This document shows positions 1 through 9,780 of a stretch of DNA of 64,000 nucleotides, piece after piece. The stretch lies in assembly GCA_025765615.1 (NCBI GenBank), contig JAIVFJ010000286.1:1-64000 (forward strand), in the 5' to 3' direction. Source of the stretch: Zopfochytrium polystomum (Eukaryota > Chytridiomycota > Chytridiomycetes > Chytridiales > Chytridiaceae). The notes under the pieces were generated by a model. That model was not told the origin of the DNA. It was given only the letters and a program-made list of their open reading frames with translations, and did not search any database. The position numbers and the translations under genes are program-made. The first letter of the stretch is position 1; every line of letters starts with the position of its first letter.

Positions 1-1
1 G

Positions 2-661
2 ACGATCGAGCGCAACACGGACGAGGAGCGGCGCAAGCGGGAAGAGTTCCTGGACATGCAGGAAACAATCTTCCGGCAGTTCTCGAAATGCCCCGAACCG
101 CCCGTCATTTCGCTGCGCTCGCTCACGCAGACGTCCGCCATCATCCAATGGAAGCCCCTGGTCCTCCACAACGCGGATCTGCGCGGGATCGACATCTACC
201 GCAACGAGCAAAAGCTGTCGTCCCCGTCAGTCCCTCTGACGGCGCAGTCCGCAAAGCTCTCGGGGATGGACGTGAGCACCGAGTACAAAGTGCAAGTCGT
301 GATCCGAACTTCCGCGGGCGCGTTCCGGTCGAACGTGATCTCCTTCAAAACGCACTCGCTGGACAACCTGACTGGTATCTGCGTGTCCTTTGGCGCGCTG
401 AGCGGCGGGCCGGGCGAGCTGGATTCCCTTATCGCGCTCCTGTCGCGGTGGGCGCGCGGTACACCGACGACCTGTCGACGGACAACACGCACCTGGTGTG
501 CACGTTTGCGAGGGGACCCAAGTACGAGAAGGCGCTCGAGTGGAATATCCGGCCGTGTCGCCAGAATTTCTCAAGGCGTGTGACAGAACGGGAAGGTGAT
601 GCCCGCGCACTCGTACTACGTGCAAGGCTCGGGTGCGACGCGGCTGAGCTTGGACAAGTGA
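2..661 (+). CDS. CHS5: Chs5-type exomer scaffold protein, C-terminal part, with three apparent frameshifts
   Basis: Open from the window edge. The product matches the conserved core of Chs5: a fibronectin-III domain (about residues 35-115 of the visible part, with TQTSAIIQW, GIDIYRN and KLSGMDVSTEY) followed by a BRCT domain (GARYTDDLSTDNTHLVC, KYEKALEWNI). Chs5 is the Golgi scaffold of the exomer, which exports chitin synthase and other cargo to the cell surface. The reading frame slips at about 446-450, 548-551 and 592-595. In each case one extra G, C or A in a short homopolymer would restore the BRCT sequence and lead to the TGA at 659-661. That pattern favours base-calling deletions over decay, but a recent pseudogene cannot be excluded. 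The N-terminus lies outside the window. The low-complexity tail of yeast Chs5 is missing, so the protein ends soon after the BRCT. Confidence 0.85.
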
Positions 662-719
662 TGTGACTATTGTGTGGTATTGTTTCATCTACCTGGCCGA
701 GGAAAATGTGTCAGTGCTC

Positions 720-725
720 AATAAA
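720..725 (+). promoter_or_regulatory. AATAAA polyadenylation signal
   Basis: A perfect AATAAA lies 59 bases after the Chs5 stop codon, the expected place for 3'-end formation of that transcript. Confidence 0.5.
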
Positions 726-774
726 GTATCTGTTTCTTTTGTAATAGTGATATTCGAAGAAGTCTACGCCGGGC

Positions 775-1330
775 TCAATCGATATAGAATCTGCCAGCAT
801 AGTCAACGCAAGCGCCCGCGGCCTCGTGGACCTCCTGCGCTTCCGCTTCGCACACGCGACCGTCAACCTCGGCTCTGTGTCCGATCCCGCCCTTTACCTT
901 GCACTGGACGCTCCGCCGCTCCGAGCCACCGACGACGACCCGCGGTCGCGCCACCCCGGCGATCGAGTGGTGGGAAAAGCTCAAACCCTGCCACAGCGCG
1001 ATGCGAACCTCGGAGCAAGGCCACGTAGCGGTGCTCCAGTGCAGTGCCTCCACGAATTCGATCCGTCGTTCGTCGACATTGCCAATGTGAACGTGAACGG
1101 AGACTGCATAGACGGCGCTGTTCCCACGGGCACGCCTCCGTCCTAGACTGGTGGAGACGCAGCGGGCTCCGCGTCGCCAGCTACGGCGACCACTGCGGGG
1201 TCCTGGGGTGGTGGAAAAGCAAGGGCTTCCTTTGTGCAAAGCGCAGGACACGGTGCACGCGGCGATCGGGTCCGGTTCGGCCGGGCGACAATCGGTTACG
1301 GTGGTGGATAGAATACAAAAGAAAGTCCAA
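775..1330 (+). pseudogene. Relic of a WW-repeat ankyrin-like gene
   Basis: Translated in shifting frames, this stretch follows the intact WW-repeat genes A-C from their N-terminal leader onward. IDIESAS corresponds to YSIESAG and GLVDLLRFRFAHATVNLGS to DIDLLRFRLRHATVKLGS, followed by scraps of the WW repeats (LDWWRRSGLRV, VLGWWKSKGF). The start codon, most repeats and the C-terminus are lost and several frameshifts are present. It lies in the same orientation as the intact copies and is the leftmost trace of the cluster. Confidence 0.75.
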
Positions 1331-1794
1331 GGAGATGAGCGACAATGGTGGGCTTGCGAAATCTAGTTTTTTTTTTAGCAATGCACAATTCAGTAGACCC
1401 GGAATTGTTGGAGGTGAATAAAGTAGATCAAAGCGAGCGGTTGAAGTTCACCTAATGGTAGGTTTGCGGAAGGACAGCGGTTGGGACCGTTCAGTGGGCG
1501 ATAATGGTGGGCTCAGGCATGTCTGTATTCGCAGTACTGGTGACCCTTGTTTCACCACAAGAGCCAAGTTCGCCACCACCAGCAACCACTTTGAAGCTGG
1601 CTGGAGACCCCGCAGAAAAAGTATGGAAAATCAATGATGAAAGAGGAATCAGTTCCGAATATAAGGAATGCACACTGAAAATGAAGTGAAGAAAAATGGT
1701 ACGACAAATCACTCGGCATATAACAAGGAAACCGACGCAGAAAGCCATCATCATCTACTCAGCATCCGTCCTTTCTGCTGCTGCCGCGCCGGTA
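1331..1794. other. Gene-free stretch
   Basis: A-rich spacer between WW-repeat relics. It holds short ORFs without recognisable domains. I see no tRNA, terminal repeat or promoter motif. Confidence 0.4.
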
Positions 1795-1935
1795 GACGCG
1801 TCCAGCATGGGGGCGGAAGCGGTTTACGGTAGTGCCGGGCAGCAGCTTGCATGCCTTGTGCGGAATGCTGCCCTTGATAAGCACGACTTCGTGTTCTCTG
1901 GCAGAGCGGAGCGCACGGTTGAACACCCGTTCGTG
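1795..1935 (+). repeat. Decayed coding segment shared with about 9985-10090
   Basis: On the plus strand, 1800-1893 aligns with 9985-10079. Both encode AEA, then a Gly/Ala stretch, then LACL, two residues, NA, one residue, L, one residue, KHD. The shared protein-level pattern suggests both descend from one exon, perhaps a gene that travelled with the WW-repeat duplications. Neither copy is an intact gene and the family is not recognised. Confidence 0.5.
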
Positions 1936-2130
1936 AGGGGTTAAATCATCGTAGGGGTATTCATTCCCGAGATGTTCCCTCCGCCCGTCGGGGTAGCTGA
2001 GGTCGGCGACTTGTGCTCCTTTGCCGAGCTTTTTCCTGTCCAATCTGAGTTGAGTGATACGAAGTTTTCGATTAAGAATGGTGGGGTTTTCTTTGTTGTG
2101 GCTTGTTTTGTTTCGTTAAACAGCTTACCT

Positions 2131-2669
2131 TCAAAATGCCGTTTCCCTTACCCTCGTTGAAATACTTTGCCGTGTTTGTTCCGCTGTGGTCGAGATCCAG
2201 TTGGACGGGGCCGGGTGGAAATTGCCAACGTGGCAGGCCATGCACTCCGGCGGTCCACCTTTCGGGCAATCTGGAAAGGGAAGGAGGTTTTGTTTACAGT
2301 TCTTCCCTGCCTTTCCCCCTCATGTCGTCACCTTCCCACCTTCCCCCCCACCCTCTGTCTTAAGCACATACCTGCACACGCATTCCTCGCTTCTCGGGCT
2401 TCGCTGACCGCCGACGCGACGATGGGCTCCTTCTTGTCGAACCTCGCCTTGTCCTCCTTCGACATGGCCCGGTAGACGTACCGGTCTTCGTTCTTGTTTG
2501 CCGGACGGCCGTCGCACGGCTTGCTGCCGCACAGCCCGGGCGACGGCGACGGCGCCGCCATGACGGCCACCGGACCGTCCGCTTCCTGCAGCCAAGGCAG
2601 CTCCGCGGAGAGCTGCTGCAGCGCCAGCGCCAGCAGCAGCAGGAGGGCAAGTCGAGTCATGCGCTTCAT
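2131..2669 (-). CDS. Small secreted protein with Cys-Pro-rich C-terminus, two exons
   Basis: The ATG at 2669 opens a Leu-rich signal peptide (KRMTRLALLLLLALALQQLSA). The mature part follows, with CGSKPCDGRP and a charged helix. Exon 1 ends at 2372 with a GTATGT donor; a TTTCCAG acceptor restarts coding at 2270. The splice joins NACAD to CPKGGPPECMACH, bringing cysteines together, and ends at a TGA at 2131-2133 (145 residues). That coherence is the main argument for the model. A second frame in exon 2 (YFNEGKGNGILK before a GTAAGC donor) would imply a longer third-exon form. No family is recognised; a cell-surface or effector-like role is only inferred from size, signal peptide and cysteines. 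Confidence 0.55.
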
Positions 2670-2689
2670 TGAGAAAGAGTAATGCGGCG

Positions 2690-3473
2690 CTGAGAGGAAT
2701 GTGGGGTTCTTTTGTTTGTTGGGTTGATTGCGAGCTGCCGAGACATTTTATTCTGAAGAAACGGCGCCCGGCGAGATTCGGAGTCAAGGCTGAGCCCATT
2801 ACCTCAACTCCAGTTTATCCAAAAACACAGACACACACCCAAGCACTTCACACAAACTTATTCCATTCTCTTGTGTTTCGGGTCTGTAGACTGGCTCAGC
2901 CGCGATTGCTGGATCAATGAGCAAATTATGCACCCTTGCTCTGATAATGCGCCGTGTTTGGATAGTTCCTTTAATCCCGAATTCTTGTCCCCTTACAATT
3001 AAATATACGTAGCGGCGAAGTACAACATTTTAGCGACGGACACGGAGCAGCGGCCATGATCCCCGTCACAACTATTTGATCCGCCCTGCCGCTTCCGCGC
3101 CACAAGCTGGACGGATAATCGTCCACGACCAGAAAGAAGGAAAAGGAAAGTTATGAGACAGGAGCTGACACTTACGCGCGAGCGAAACTAGTTTCTGTTT
3201 CGATTCTGCCTCGATCCTTGTGTGCTCGTTAACGTGTCCGCTGCCAGTTCTCGCGGGAGGGCGTATTGCAGCACCGCGGCGAGCGGGAGCGGCGGGTTGG
3301 CGTGGAGTCGGCGGGTGGCCGGGGAGGAGAGTTTTTTTTTTTTTTTTTTTCTTTTTCCGACACTTCACGAGGAACGGTGGAAGCCGTTGCTGATTGTAAA
3401 ATGGTGGGTTCGGACCCATGCTCTTTCTTCCCGGTTCTCGCAAATTCCGTCACGAGAAGGCGCCCAACACAAC
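2690..3473. other. Intergenic/promoter region upstream of WW-repeat gene A
   Basis: No gene is seen. It contains a run of 19 T at 3332-3350, about 125 bases before the gene A start codon on the coding strand. A poly(dA:dT) tract of this kind is a common fungal promoter feature. The reading frame of gene A stays open upstream of its ATG to about 3222, but that extension includes the T-run (poly-Phe) and does not match the paralogues. Confidence 0.45.
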
Positions 3474-5102
3474 ATGGACTCCGCCATGATCGCCGTCCCG
3501 ATCTGCTCGTACCTTCCTGGCCGCGATCGCTTCGTCGTCGCAACGCTCTTGCGCCTTCCGTCGGTCCAGGCGCTAGCGCTGTACTCGATCGAATCCGCCG
3601 GGATCGCACCCGCAAGCTCCCGCGGCGACATTGATCTTCTCCGCTTCCGGCTCAGGCACGCCACAGTCAAGCTCGGGTCGATCAGCCCGCCACGGACGCT
3701 GTGCTGGACGCTCAAGCGGGCCGAAGTGCCGACGGATCTTGGGCCAATGACGATCGAGTACTGGGCAACGCATCGAGTGGAGTTGGGAGTCATGAACGCT
3801 TCGGAAACGGGTCTCGTCGATGTGCTGCAGTTCTGGAAGGACTTTGGCGGAGGCGTGATCGACATGAAGAACGTCGCCAACCAATGTGTTGACGTTGCAG
3901 TACGACATGGTTGCGTGGAAACGCTGGAGTGGTGGAGGACAAGCGGTTTCCCTGTTGACTGGACGCGAGGCCACCGGACGGAGTCTGCGTCCGAGTTGGG
4001 ACACTTGAACGTCTTGCAGTGGTGGAAACAGCATTCGTTACCACTGGGAAATCTTCCGTTTGCGATCGAGTTTGCTGCCGGCTCAGGCTCTATCCCAGTA
4101 CTAGAGTTTTGGAGGGACACCGTGCAGGACTTCCCTGCTCTCTGCAACTCTGCGCCCGCTGTTCAGAAGGGACACATCGAGGTCTTGGAGTGGTTCCGGG
4201 CTTCTGGCTTTCCCATCAGCTCCAATTCTCCCAAGATAGCCACTCACGCCGATCAAGCTATTGTCTTGGAGTGGCTGCTGCACTGCGGGTTACCTATGAA
4301 TTGGGACGAGGATCTTTTGAGACCCGCGTTGAACGACGTCTGCCACCAGGGTTGTGATCAGGCGGCGCGGTGGTTTCATGCCCATCAAGAACTCAAAGTC
4401 GTGGGAAATCCTGTAAACATGGGAGAAGCGTGCAGGAATGGTGCAATAGGAATCTTGGACTATCTAGTGGATACGGGACATGAAAGCAAGTGGCATGATG
4501 TGTGTTTGGTGGGTGCTGCTGCTGGGGGCCACTTAAATGTGTTTGAATGGCGTCTGAACCGCATCCGTGCGCCGTTACTCTCAATGGATGAGGACGTTTT
4601 GGCCGCTGTTAGATTCAAAGCAAGCAGCCATGGTCATGTTGAGGTTCTCCAGTGGTTGAAAGACCATGGAGTCCCAGTGCCTTCCACTCAGGACGCAATT
4701 CATGCCGCCTGCAAGAACATCGCTGTTCTCCAGTGGTTTCAAGAAAACACAGCAGTGTTCAGCTTCAAATCGGACATTGTCGTGGACAAATCGATCGGCA
4801 ATCTTACTATCCTGCAATGGTGGAAGCAGAGCGGCTTCGACGTCGACTGGCCACACTCTGTGTGCATGTATACAATTTGTTTGAGGGCGACGAATACTGC
4901 GGAAGTTCTTCAGTGGTGGAAAGAAAGTGGAGCTGGTTTCTACAACGTGGCCAGGGCCACTGCTTATTTGGTCAAAAAGCAAAATATTCCAGCGTTGGAG
5001 TGGGTGAAAGTTAGTGGACTGACAATAACCAAGCCTGAAGAATTTCAACACCTTGATCAATACTTACGGTGGTGGAGGGAAGACGAGGAAAGGAATGACT
5101 GA
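3474..5102 (+). CDS. WW-repeat ankyrin-like protein A (542 aa)
   Basis: Single-exon gene. The ATG at 3474 was chosen because paralogues B and C start with the same MDxxxIAxPxCxYLPGR block. The protein has a 60-residue leader (PICSYLPGRDRFVVATLLRL, a box also seen in the 62963 gene) and then irregular repeats of roughly 30 residues built on (V/L)L(E/Q)WW or FW, basic, x, (S/H)G, with helices resembling ankyrin units (ASETGLVDVLQFWKDFG, GCVETLEWWRTSGFPVDW, HLNVLQWWKQHSLPL). No signal peptide or transmembrane segment is seen. Such repeats act as protein-binding scaffolds; the partner is unknown. B is its closest relative. A has an eight-residue stretch (DVLAAVRF, near residue 375) that B lacks. 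The family is not well described functionally, so I give no molecular role. Confidence 0.85.
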   Translation: MDSAMIAVPICSYLPGRDRFVVATLLRLPSVQALALYSIESAGIAPASSRGDIDLLRFRLRHATVKLGSISPPRTLCWTLKRAEVPTDLGPMTIEYWATHRVELGVMNASETGLVDVLQFWKDFGGGVIDMKNVANQCVDVAVRHGCVETLEWWRTSGFPVDWTRGHRTESASELGHLNVLQWWKQHSLPLGNLPFAIEFAAGSGSIPVLEFWRDTVQDFPALCNSAPAVQKGHIEVLEWFRASGFPISSNSPKIATHADQAIVLEWLLHCGLPMNWDEDLLRPALNDVCHQGCDQAARWFHAHQELKVVGNPVNMGEACRNGAIGILDYLVDTGHESKWHDVCLVGAAAGGHLNVFEWRLNRIRAPLLSMDEDVLAAVRFKASSHGHVEVLQWLKDHGVPVPSTQDAIHAACKNIAVLQWFQENTAVFSFKSDIVVDKSIGNLTILQWWKQSGFDVDWPHSVCMYTICLRATNTAEVLQWWKESGAGFYNVARATAYLVKKQNIPALEWVKVSGLTITKPEEFQHLDQYLRWWREDEERND

Positions 5103-5244
5103 AGATATTGTCTATACAACTTTTGATTTGATCATCCCTTTCACTCCCACATTTCCAAATTGAAAGCAAAATACACTTTTGCCACAGATTCTTTGCTTCA
5201 ATCCCACTTTTTCTCGAACGCATGTAGCCCGCGGAACCCCTGTG

Positions 5245-5360
5245 TTAGTCGAAACTGACCGGTTAGCAGCAAGAGGCACTAGATGGACCTGAACCTATTG
5301 TGACTGTCAGTTATCATTCTCACAATGCTCACGGGGAGAGCAAGCCACTGTCAATGCAGA
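5245..5360 (+). repeat. Dispersed ~115-bp repeat, inverted copy at 22295-22435
   Basis: The block containing GGTTAGCAGCAAGAGGCAC, CTATTGTGACTGTCAGTTAT and TTCTCACAATGC reappears in reverse complement at 22295-22435 with scattered differences. There are no open frames and no obvious terminal inverted repeats. It could be a fragment of a non-autonomous element. Confidence 0.65.
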
Positions 5361-5384
5361 TCCCGAAGTAGTAATACTCAACAA

Positions 5385-5563
5385 AGGCACTGGCGGACGC
5401 AACAACCCATCGCAATCCTTATCAACTCATACCTTCCGCGCCGTGTTCGCTTCGTCTTCGCGACACTCCTGCGCCATCCGTCGTTCCAGTCACTCGCACT
5501 CCACTTGATCAAATCCGCCGACATCTTCCGCGCATTCCTTCGAGGTCGAAAGAACCGAACTTG
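5385..5563 (+). pseudogene. WW-repeat gene N-terminal fragment
   Basis: Encodes only the leader of the family: PIAILINSYLPRRVRFVF, ATLLRHPSFQSLALHLIKSA and IFRAFLRGR, which aligns with the leader of genes A-C. It then stops (NRT, TGA at 5562-5564). No WW repeats follow, so it is a 5' fragment left by deletion or incomplete duplication. Confidence 0.75.
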
Positions 5564-5689
5564 ATTGGGCGACCCCAATTTTTTGCGGTGGTGGAAGCAA
5601 AGTCAAGAACACCCAGAGGCATACAATACTTCGTTCTCGTTCAATTGGAGCAACGATTGCAGCCAACCTCGTGAATTTGATTTTTAAAA

Positions 5690-6260
5690 AGGGAGGTGAA
5701 GGCCAAAGACAGATGAAAATCGAACCTCGCAACGATATGCCGAGCGGATAGGCAGGGCGTTCTCAAGCCGATCACGAGCCCCCGCAGCTCGACCTCAGCA
5801 ACAGGGCGAACGGTAATGCCGTTCCTCGTTTTGCCCACTACCGGCACGCAGATTTGCGGCAGCGTCTGACCGTCGCCGTCGCCGTTGCCGCCGCCGGACA
5901 GCTGGCCTCGCTCTTGGTCCAGGACTCCCACGAACAACGTCATGTGCCAACTCTCCTGTGGCAGCATCGCGATAGTGCAGGACCATAGCAGTTTGGACCC
6001 AATCGAACGAGTCGGCAACGTCGGTCAGCGCGGCGTGCTGCGCCAACATCGGCTTTCGCAGGGCAGACGATTGTGTTGCACGGGAACACCCCGCCCCCAT
6101 CGACCATGTCCGCTCTTTGCCCGCGAACCGGCGCCTTGTACGGCACGTACTGCACCGGCGGCGCGGACCACAGCGGGTCGCTTGAAACTGCGCGTTCGTG
6201 CAGTTCCCGGGCGGGGCTTGCCTTACCGGCGGAAAGAGGGTTTCATCCGCGAGCAATTAC
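5690..6260 (-). pseudogene. DUF1868-like (2H phosphoesterase superfamily) relic
   Basis: Minus-strand frames join into one protein-like series: PPVQYVPYKAPVRGQRADM, GGGVFPCNTIVC, then TDVADSFDWVQ, then LPQESWHMTLFVGVLDQER, then GITVRPVAEVELRGLVIGL. FP-x-NTI(V/I)C together with LP-x-S-x-HMT-x-F recalls the DUF1868 branch of 2'-5' RNA-ligase-like phosphoesterases, whose catalytic motif is H-x-T. Two frameshifts separate the parts (near 6040 and 5990), and only one of the two expected H-x-T motifs is clear. A GTAAGG donor and GCGCAG acceptor near 6210-6240 may mark an intron. The assignment rests on motif recall only. Confidence 0.4.
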
Positions 6261-7336
6261 CATTCCGACGAGTCATCGGAAGATGTCGACAAGGATGTGC
6301 TGAGGACGAGTTTGAGAAAGAGAGCGAAGCCGATTCCGAGTCGCCAAGTCGTTATGATTCCGATTCAGAGTCTAGCTCAAGCCAAAAGCCACGACTTTGG
6401 GCTTCCTCGAAACGAAGCGGCGTGGGCGACATCTAAGAGGTTTCGATGGGTCAACTTTGTGCTTCGCCTGAGCAAGTTTGAGCCAACAGTTGGAGGATTC
6501 CGCGTTCATCGCGACATGCCAACGGCTCACTGACCCTTTACGACTGCAACAATACGCGGCAAAAGCAAGGCGACTACGGTGACGTTGCCTCCGCCCAGTG
6601 CATTATTTTCGACCAACGGGTTGTTCTCTTTGTCGATGCTTAGCACTTCACCGCTGATCTCTGAACGTTTCCATTCTTCCTCCAGATACCCGCACGAAGG
6701 CCATCCGTTTGAGGACGGAAAGAAGATCTTCCTCCGCACCGAACTGATCTTTGAGTGTCCGCGCTTCTTCAGGCACGAGCCTCAGATCGGCTCGCTCTTC
6801 AGCTCCGCCGTGTACTACACGCTGGAGAGCGCTGGACAGCCAGTTTGCGAGGCATGCAGATGTCTTATACGAAAAAAGGCGAATCGGGCGCATTGGGGAC
6901 TCCTGTGGCGAAGGAAAATGGTGTAGGGAACAAAGTGGAAGTCCCTCAAGTTTGCGACAGACGGCTCCACCTTCTGGTTCCCGACGCCCCAATCGATGAA
7001 AGGTAATATACACGAGGGAGCCTCCCCTTCTGTCCCCAGCAGGAACTCGAAGCGTTCGTCAAAGAATGCACTGTCGTGGTAGTGCTGGACTTTTTCAACG
7101 GAAAGCTGGCGGAAACTGGCTCCAGTACGATTACGATCCGCTCGATGATATCGCAAAGAAGACGGCGGGGTGGAGGATCGTCGTCAAGGGGCTTCCGCCG
7201 CTTCCGTTTGTGTTTGTTGCTGGGAGAGGCGGCGACGGGATGCCGCGGGGTGTGCGGTTTCGAGCAGAGTTCTTTAAGAACGATTGGGCTGTTGACGTGG
7301 CGGAGAAGCCGTTGCATCTGCCGGTTTATAGTTGAG
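6235..7336 (+). pseudogene. 2OG-Fe(II) oxygenase-like relic
   Basis: A protein-like series runs through all three forward frames: an acidic Ser-rich stretch (SDESSEDVDKD), then FVLRLSKFEPTVGGFRVHRD (possible H-x-D iron site), YDCNNTRQKQGDYGDV, YPHEGHPFEDGKKIFLRTEL (resembling the distal histidine and the 2-oxoglutarate-binding arginine), and a tail NWLQYDYDPLDDIAKKTAGW through GVRFRAEFFKNDWAVDV. HEG-x-P followed by G-x-K-x-x-LRT-(D/E) is typical of prolyl-4-hydroxylase-like fungal oxygenases. At least four frameshifts or stops break the gene. Introns may explain some (an acceptor TTCCTCCAG lies near 6685), but not all. Confidence 0.45.
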
Positions 7337-7850
7337 GTACCAAGGTTCAGAATTCGGACATGTTTGGAAGGAGGCGGATATGAGAGTGCAACGGAACGAA
7401 GGATGTCGCCGCTTCTACGATGGTGGGATATTTTCAATTCGGGGCTGTTCGCTTCGGTGCATGCAATTACCGAATTGCCTCTTCTGCTTTATAAAGTCGG
7501 TCGGCTGTGGTTTTCGACTACATCTGGATTTGCCCAAGGAAGAGAGTTTCTCGTATTGAGATAAGATGAAAAGGGCCCGCGCGGCTGCGCGTGAGGCAGC
7601 ACAGCCGTGCGAATTATACAAACAACACAACAATAAACCGAGAAGCCACCGGCACCCGCGCAGGCGTGCGGAGAAAGAGTGCGCGGAGCAGTCAGCGTCT
7701 TTCTGCACTTCACGACGAAATTGTGTATCTTTAAACGATGTGATTGACTGCGAGCATATGTTCGTGCGACCAACGAAATCAGGACTTCGTTTTCCGCCGC
7801 CTTCCCAGTAAACACCCACGCGCAATCAAAGGGTGCCGCCCGACACAAAC
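7337..7850. other. Intergenic/promoter region upstream of WW-repeat gene B
   Basis: No gene is recognised. Short forward ORFs here lack conserved motifs. No clear TATA box is visible immediately before the gene B ATG at 7851. Confidence 0.35.
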
Positions 7851-9464
7851 ATGGACTCCGCCACGATCGCCGTCCCGATCTGCTCATACCTTCCCGGCCG
7901 CGATCGCTTCGTCGTCGCGACGCTCTTGCGCCTTCCATCAGTCCAGGCGCTAGCGCTGTACTCGATCGAATCCGCCGGGATCGCACCCGCAACCTCCCGC
8001 GGCGACATTGGTCTTCTCCGCTTCCGGCTCGAGCACGCCACAGCCAAGCTCGGATCGGTCTGGCCGCCGCAGACGCTGTGCTGGACGCTCAAGCGGGTCG
8101 AAGTACCTTCGGATCTTGGGCCTATGACGATCGAGTACTGGGCAACGCATGGAGTGGAGTTGGGAGTCATGAAGGCCTCGGAAACGGGTCTCGTCGATGT
8201 GCTGCAGTTCTGGAAGGACTTTGGCGGAGGCGTGATCGACATGAAGAACGTCGCCAACATATGTGTTGACGTTGCAGTACGAGATGGTTGCGTGGAAACG
8301 CTGGAGTGGTGGAGGACAAGCGGTTTCCCTGTTGACTGGATGCGAGGCCACCGGACGCGGTCTGCGTCCATGGCGGGTCGTTTGAATGTCTTGGAGTGGT
8401 GGAAACAGCATGCGTTACCGCTGGGACCCCCTAAATTTCCAATCGAATACGCTGCAGACTCCGGCTCTGTGCCGGTGTTAGAGTTTTGGAGGGGCAGCGT
8501 GCCTGACTTTGCTGCTCTGTGCAACTCCGCGCCCGCGGTACGGCAGGGACACATTGAGGTCCTGGAGTGGTTCAGGGAATCTGGCTTTCCCATCAGCTCC
8601 AATTCTCCCGAGATTGCCACTCACGCTGATCAAGCAACTGTCTTGGAGTGGCTGCTGCACTGCGGGTTGCCGATGAATTGGGACAAGGATTGTTTGACAA
8701 CCGCATTGAACGCCACCTGTCTCGGCGGCCGTGATAAAGCTGCCCGGTGGTTTCATGCGCATCAAGAGCTCAAAGTCAGAGGAAATCCCATTAGTATACC
8801 AGCCGCTTGCGGGAATGGTGCAATTGGGGCTTTGGAGTTTCTACTGGATACTGGACTTGAGAGCAAGTGGCATGATGAGTATTTGGTGCATGCTGCTGCG
8901 GGTGGCCATTTAAATGTGTTTGAATGGCGTCTGAATCGCATCCGCGAGCCGCTAGTCTCAGTGGACGAGGCCCTAACGTTGAGAGCAAGCAGCCACGGTC
9001 GTGTTGAGGTTCTCCAGTGGTTGAAAGACCATGGAGTCACAGTGCCTTGCACTCAGGACGCAATCCACGCCGCCAAGAACACCGCTGTTCTTCAGTGGTT
9101 CAAAGAAAACGCTACAGCGTTCAGCTTTAACTCCGAAACAGTCATTGCCGAATCAATAGGTGACCTCGACGTACTGCAATGGTGGAAGCAGAGTGGCTTG
9201 AATGTCGAATGGCCATCCTCTGTGTCCATGTATGCGATTTGTCGGAAGGCAACGAATCATGCGAGTGTGCTTCAGTGGTGGAGAGATAATGGAGCTACAT
9301 TCTATCGCGTGGCCCCCGCAACTGCTTACTTGATCGAAATGCAAAATATTCCGGCCCTGGAGTGGGTGAGGGCGAGCGGACAAACGATAACCACGCCTGC
9401 ACAAGTTCAACACCTTGGTCAATGTTTACGTTGGTGGAGAGAAGACCAGGAAAGGAATAGCTGA
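7851..9464 (+). CDS. WW-repeat ankyrin-like protein B (537 aa)
   Basis: Intact single-exon paralogue of gene A. The ATG at 7851 aligns with that of A; an upstream in-frame ATG at 7833 would add six residues not seen in A. Same leader (PICSYLPGRDRFVVATLLRL) and same series of WW units (VLQFWKDFGGGVIDM, LEWWRTSGFPVDWMRGH, LNVLEWWKQHALPL, VLQWWKQSGLNVEW, LRWWREDQERNS at the end). The first ~200 codons are almost identical to A at DNA level, while the second half is clearly more diverged. Relative to A it lacks eight residues near residue 375 and one residue near 410, both in-frame. No catalytic motif, signal peptide or membrane segment. Confidence 0.85.
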   Translation: MDSATIAVPICSYLPGRDRFVVATLLRLPSVQALALYSIESAGIAPATSRGDIGLLRFRLEHATAKLGSVWPPQTLCWTLKRVEVPSDLGPMTIEYWATHGVELGVMKASETGLVDVLQFWKDFGGGVIDMKNVANICVDVAVRDGCVETLEWWRTSGFPVDWMRGHRTRSASMAGRLNVLEWWKQHALPLGPPKFPIEYAADSGSVPVLEFWRGSVPDFAALCNSAPAVRQGHIEVLEWFRESGFPISSNSPEIATHADQATVLEWLLHCGLPMNWDKDCLTTALNATCLGGRDKAARWFHAHQELKVRGNPISIPAACGNGAIGALEFLLDTGLESKWHDEYLVHAAAGGHLNVFEWRLNRIREPLVSVDEALTLRASSHGRVEVLQWLKDHGVTVPCTQDAIHAAKNTAVLQWFKENATAFSFNSETVIAESIGDLDVLQWWKQSGLNVEWPSSVSMYAICRKATNHASVLQWWRDNGATFYRVAPATAYLIEMQNIPALEWVRASGQTITTPAQVQHLGQCLRWWREDQERNS

Positions 9465-9780
9465 AGACATCTTCACAGGACTCATGAATATATCCTTTTA
9501 ATTTTTGCAAGTCTTGCGTGCGCCGCTGTTGCTGGAAACTGCCACAGATTCGTTTCACTTCCTTTGTTCCTTGTTCGAAAACAGTGCACCGAGGAGCAGC
9601 GCACTAATCAAACTGTCCTGTCGCAACCGCGCGAATAAACGCCTTGATATGACGAGTCCTCCGCGGTGGCACTGACCTCCTCCGCTTTGTAATTATGTAA
9701 TTGACAGCATATGTTGGTGTGAGCAATCCATAGTAGACCACTTTGGGAATATCAGGTAAGCATTCATTGCGAGGGACGAC
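9465..9780. other. Spacer downstream of gene B
   Basis: Shares short blocks with the 3' flank of gene A (a GCCACAGATTC block followed by a CACTT-rich stretch), so the duplication unit included 3'-flanking DNA. No gene seen. Confidence 0.4.

Noticed and set aside
3222..3473. Upstream extension of WW-repeat gene A to 626 codons
   Set aside because: The extension translates a T-run as poly-Phe and has no counterpart in B, C or D; the conserved MDS/MDA start is at 3474.
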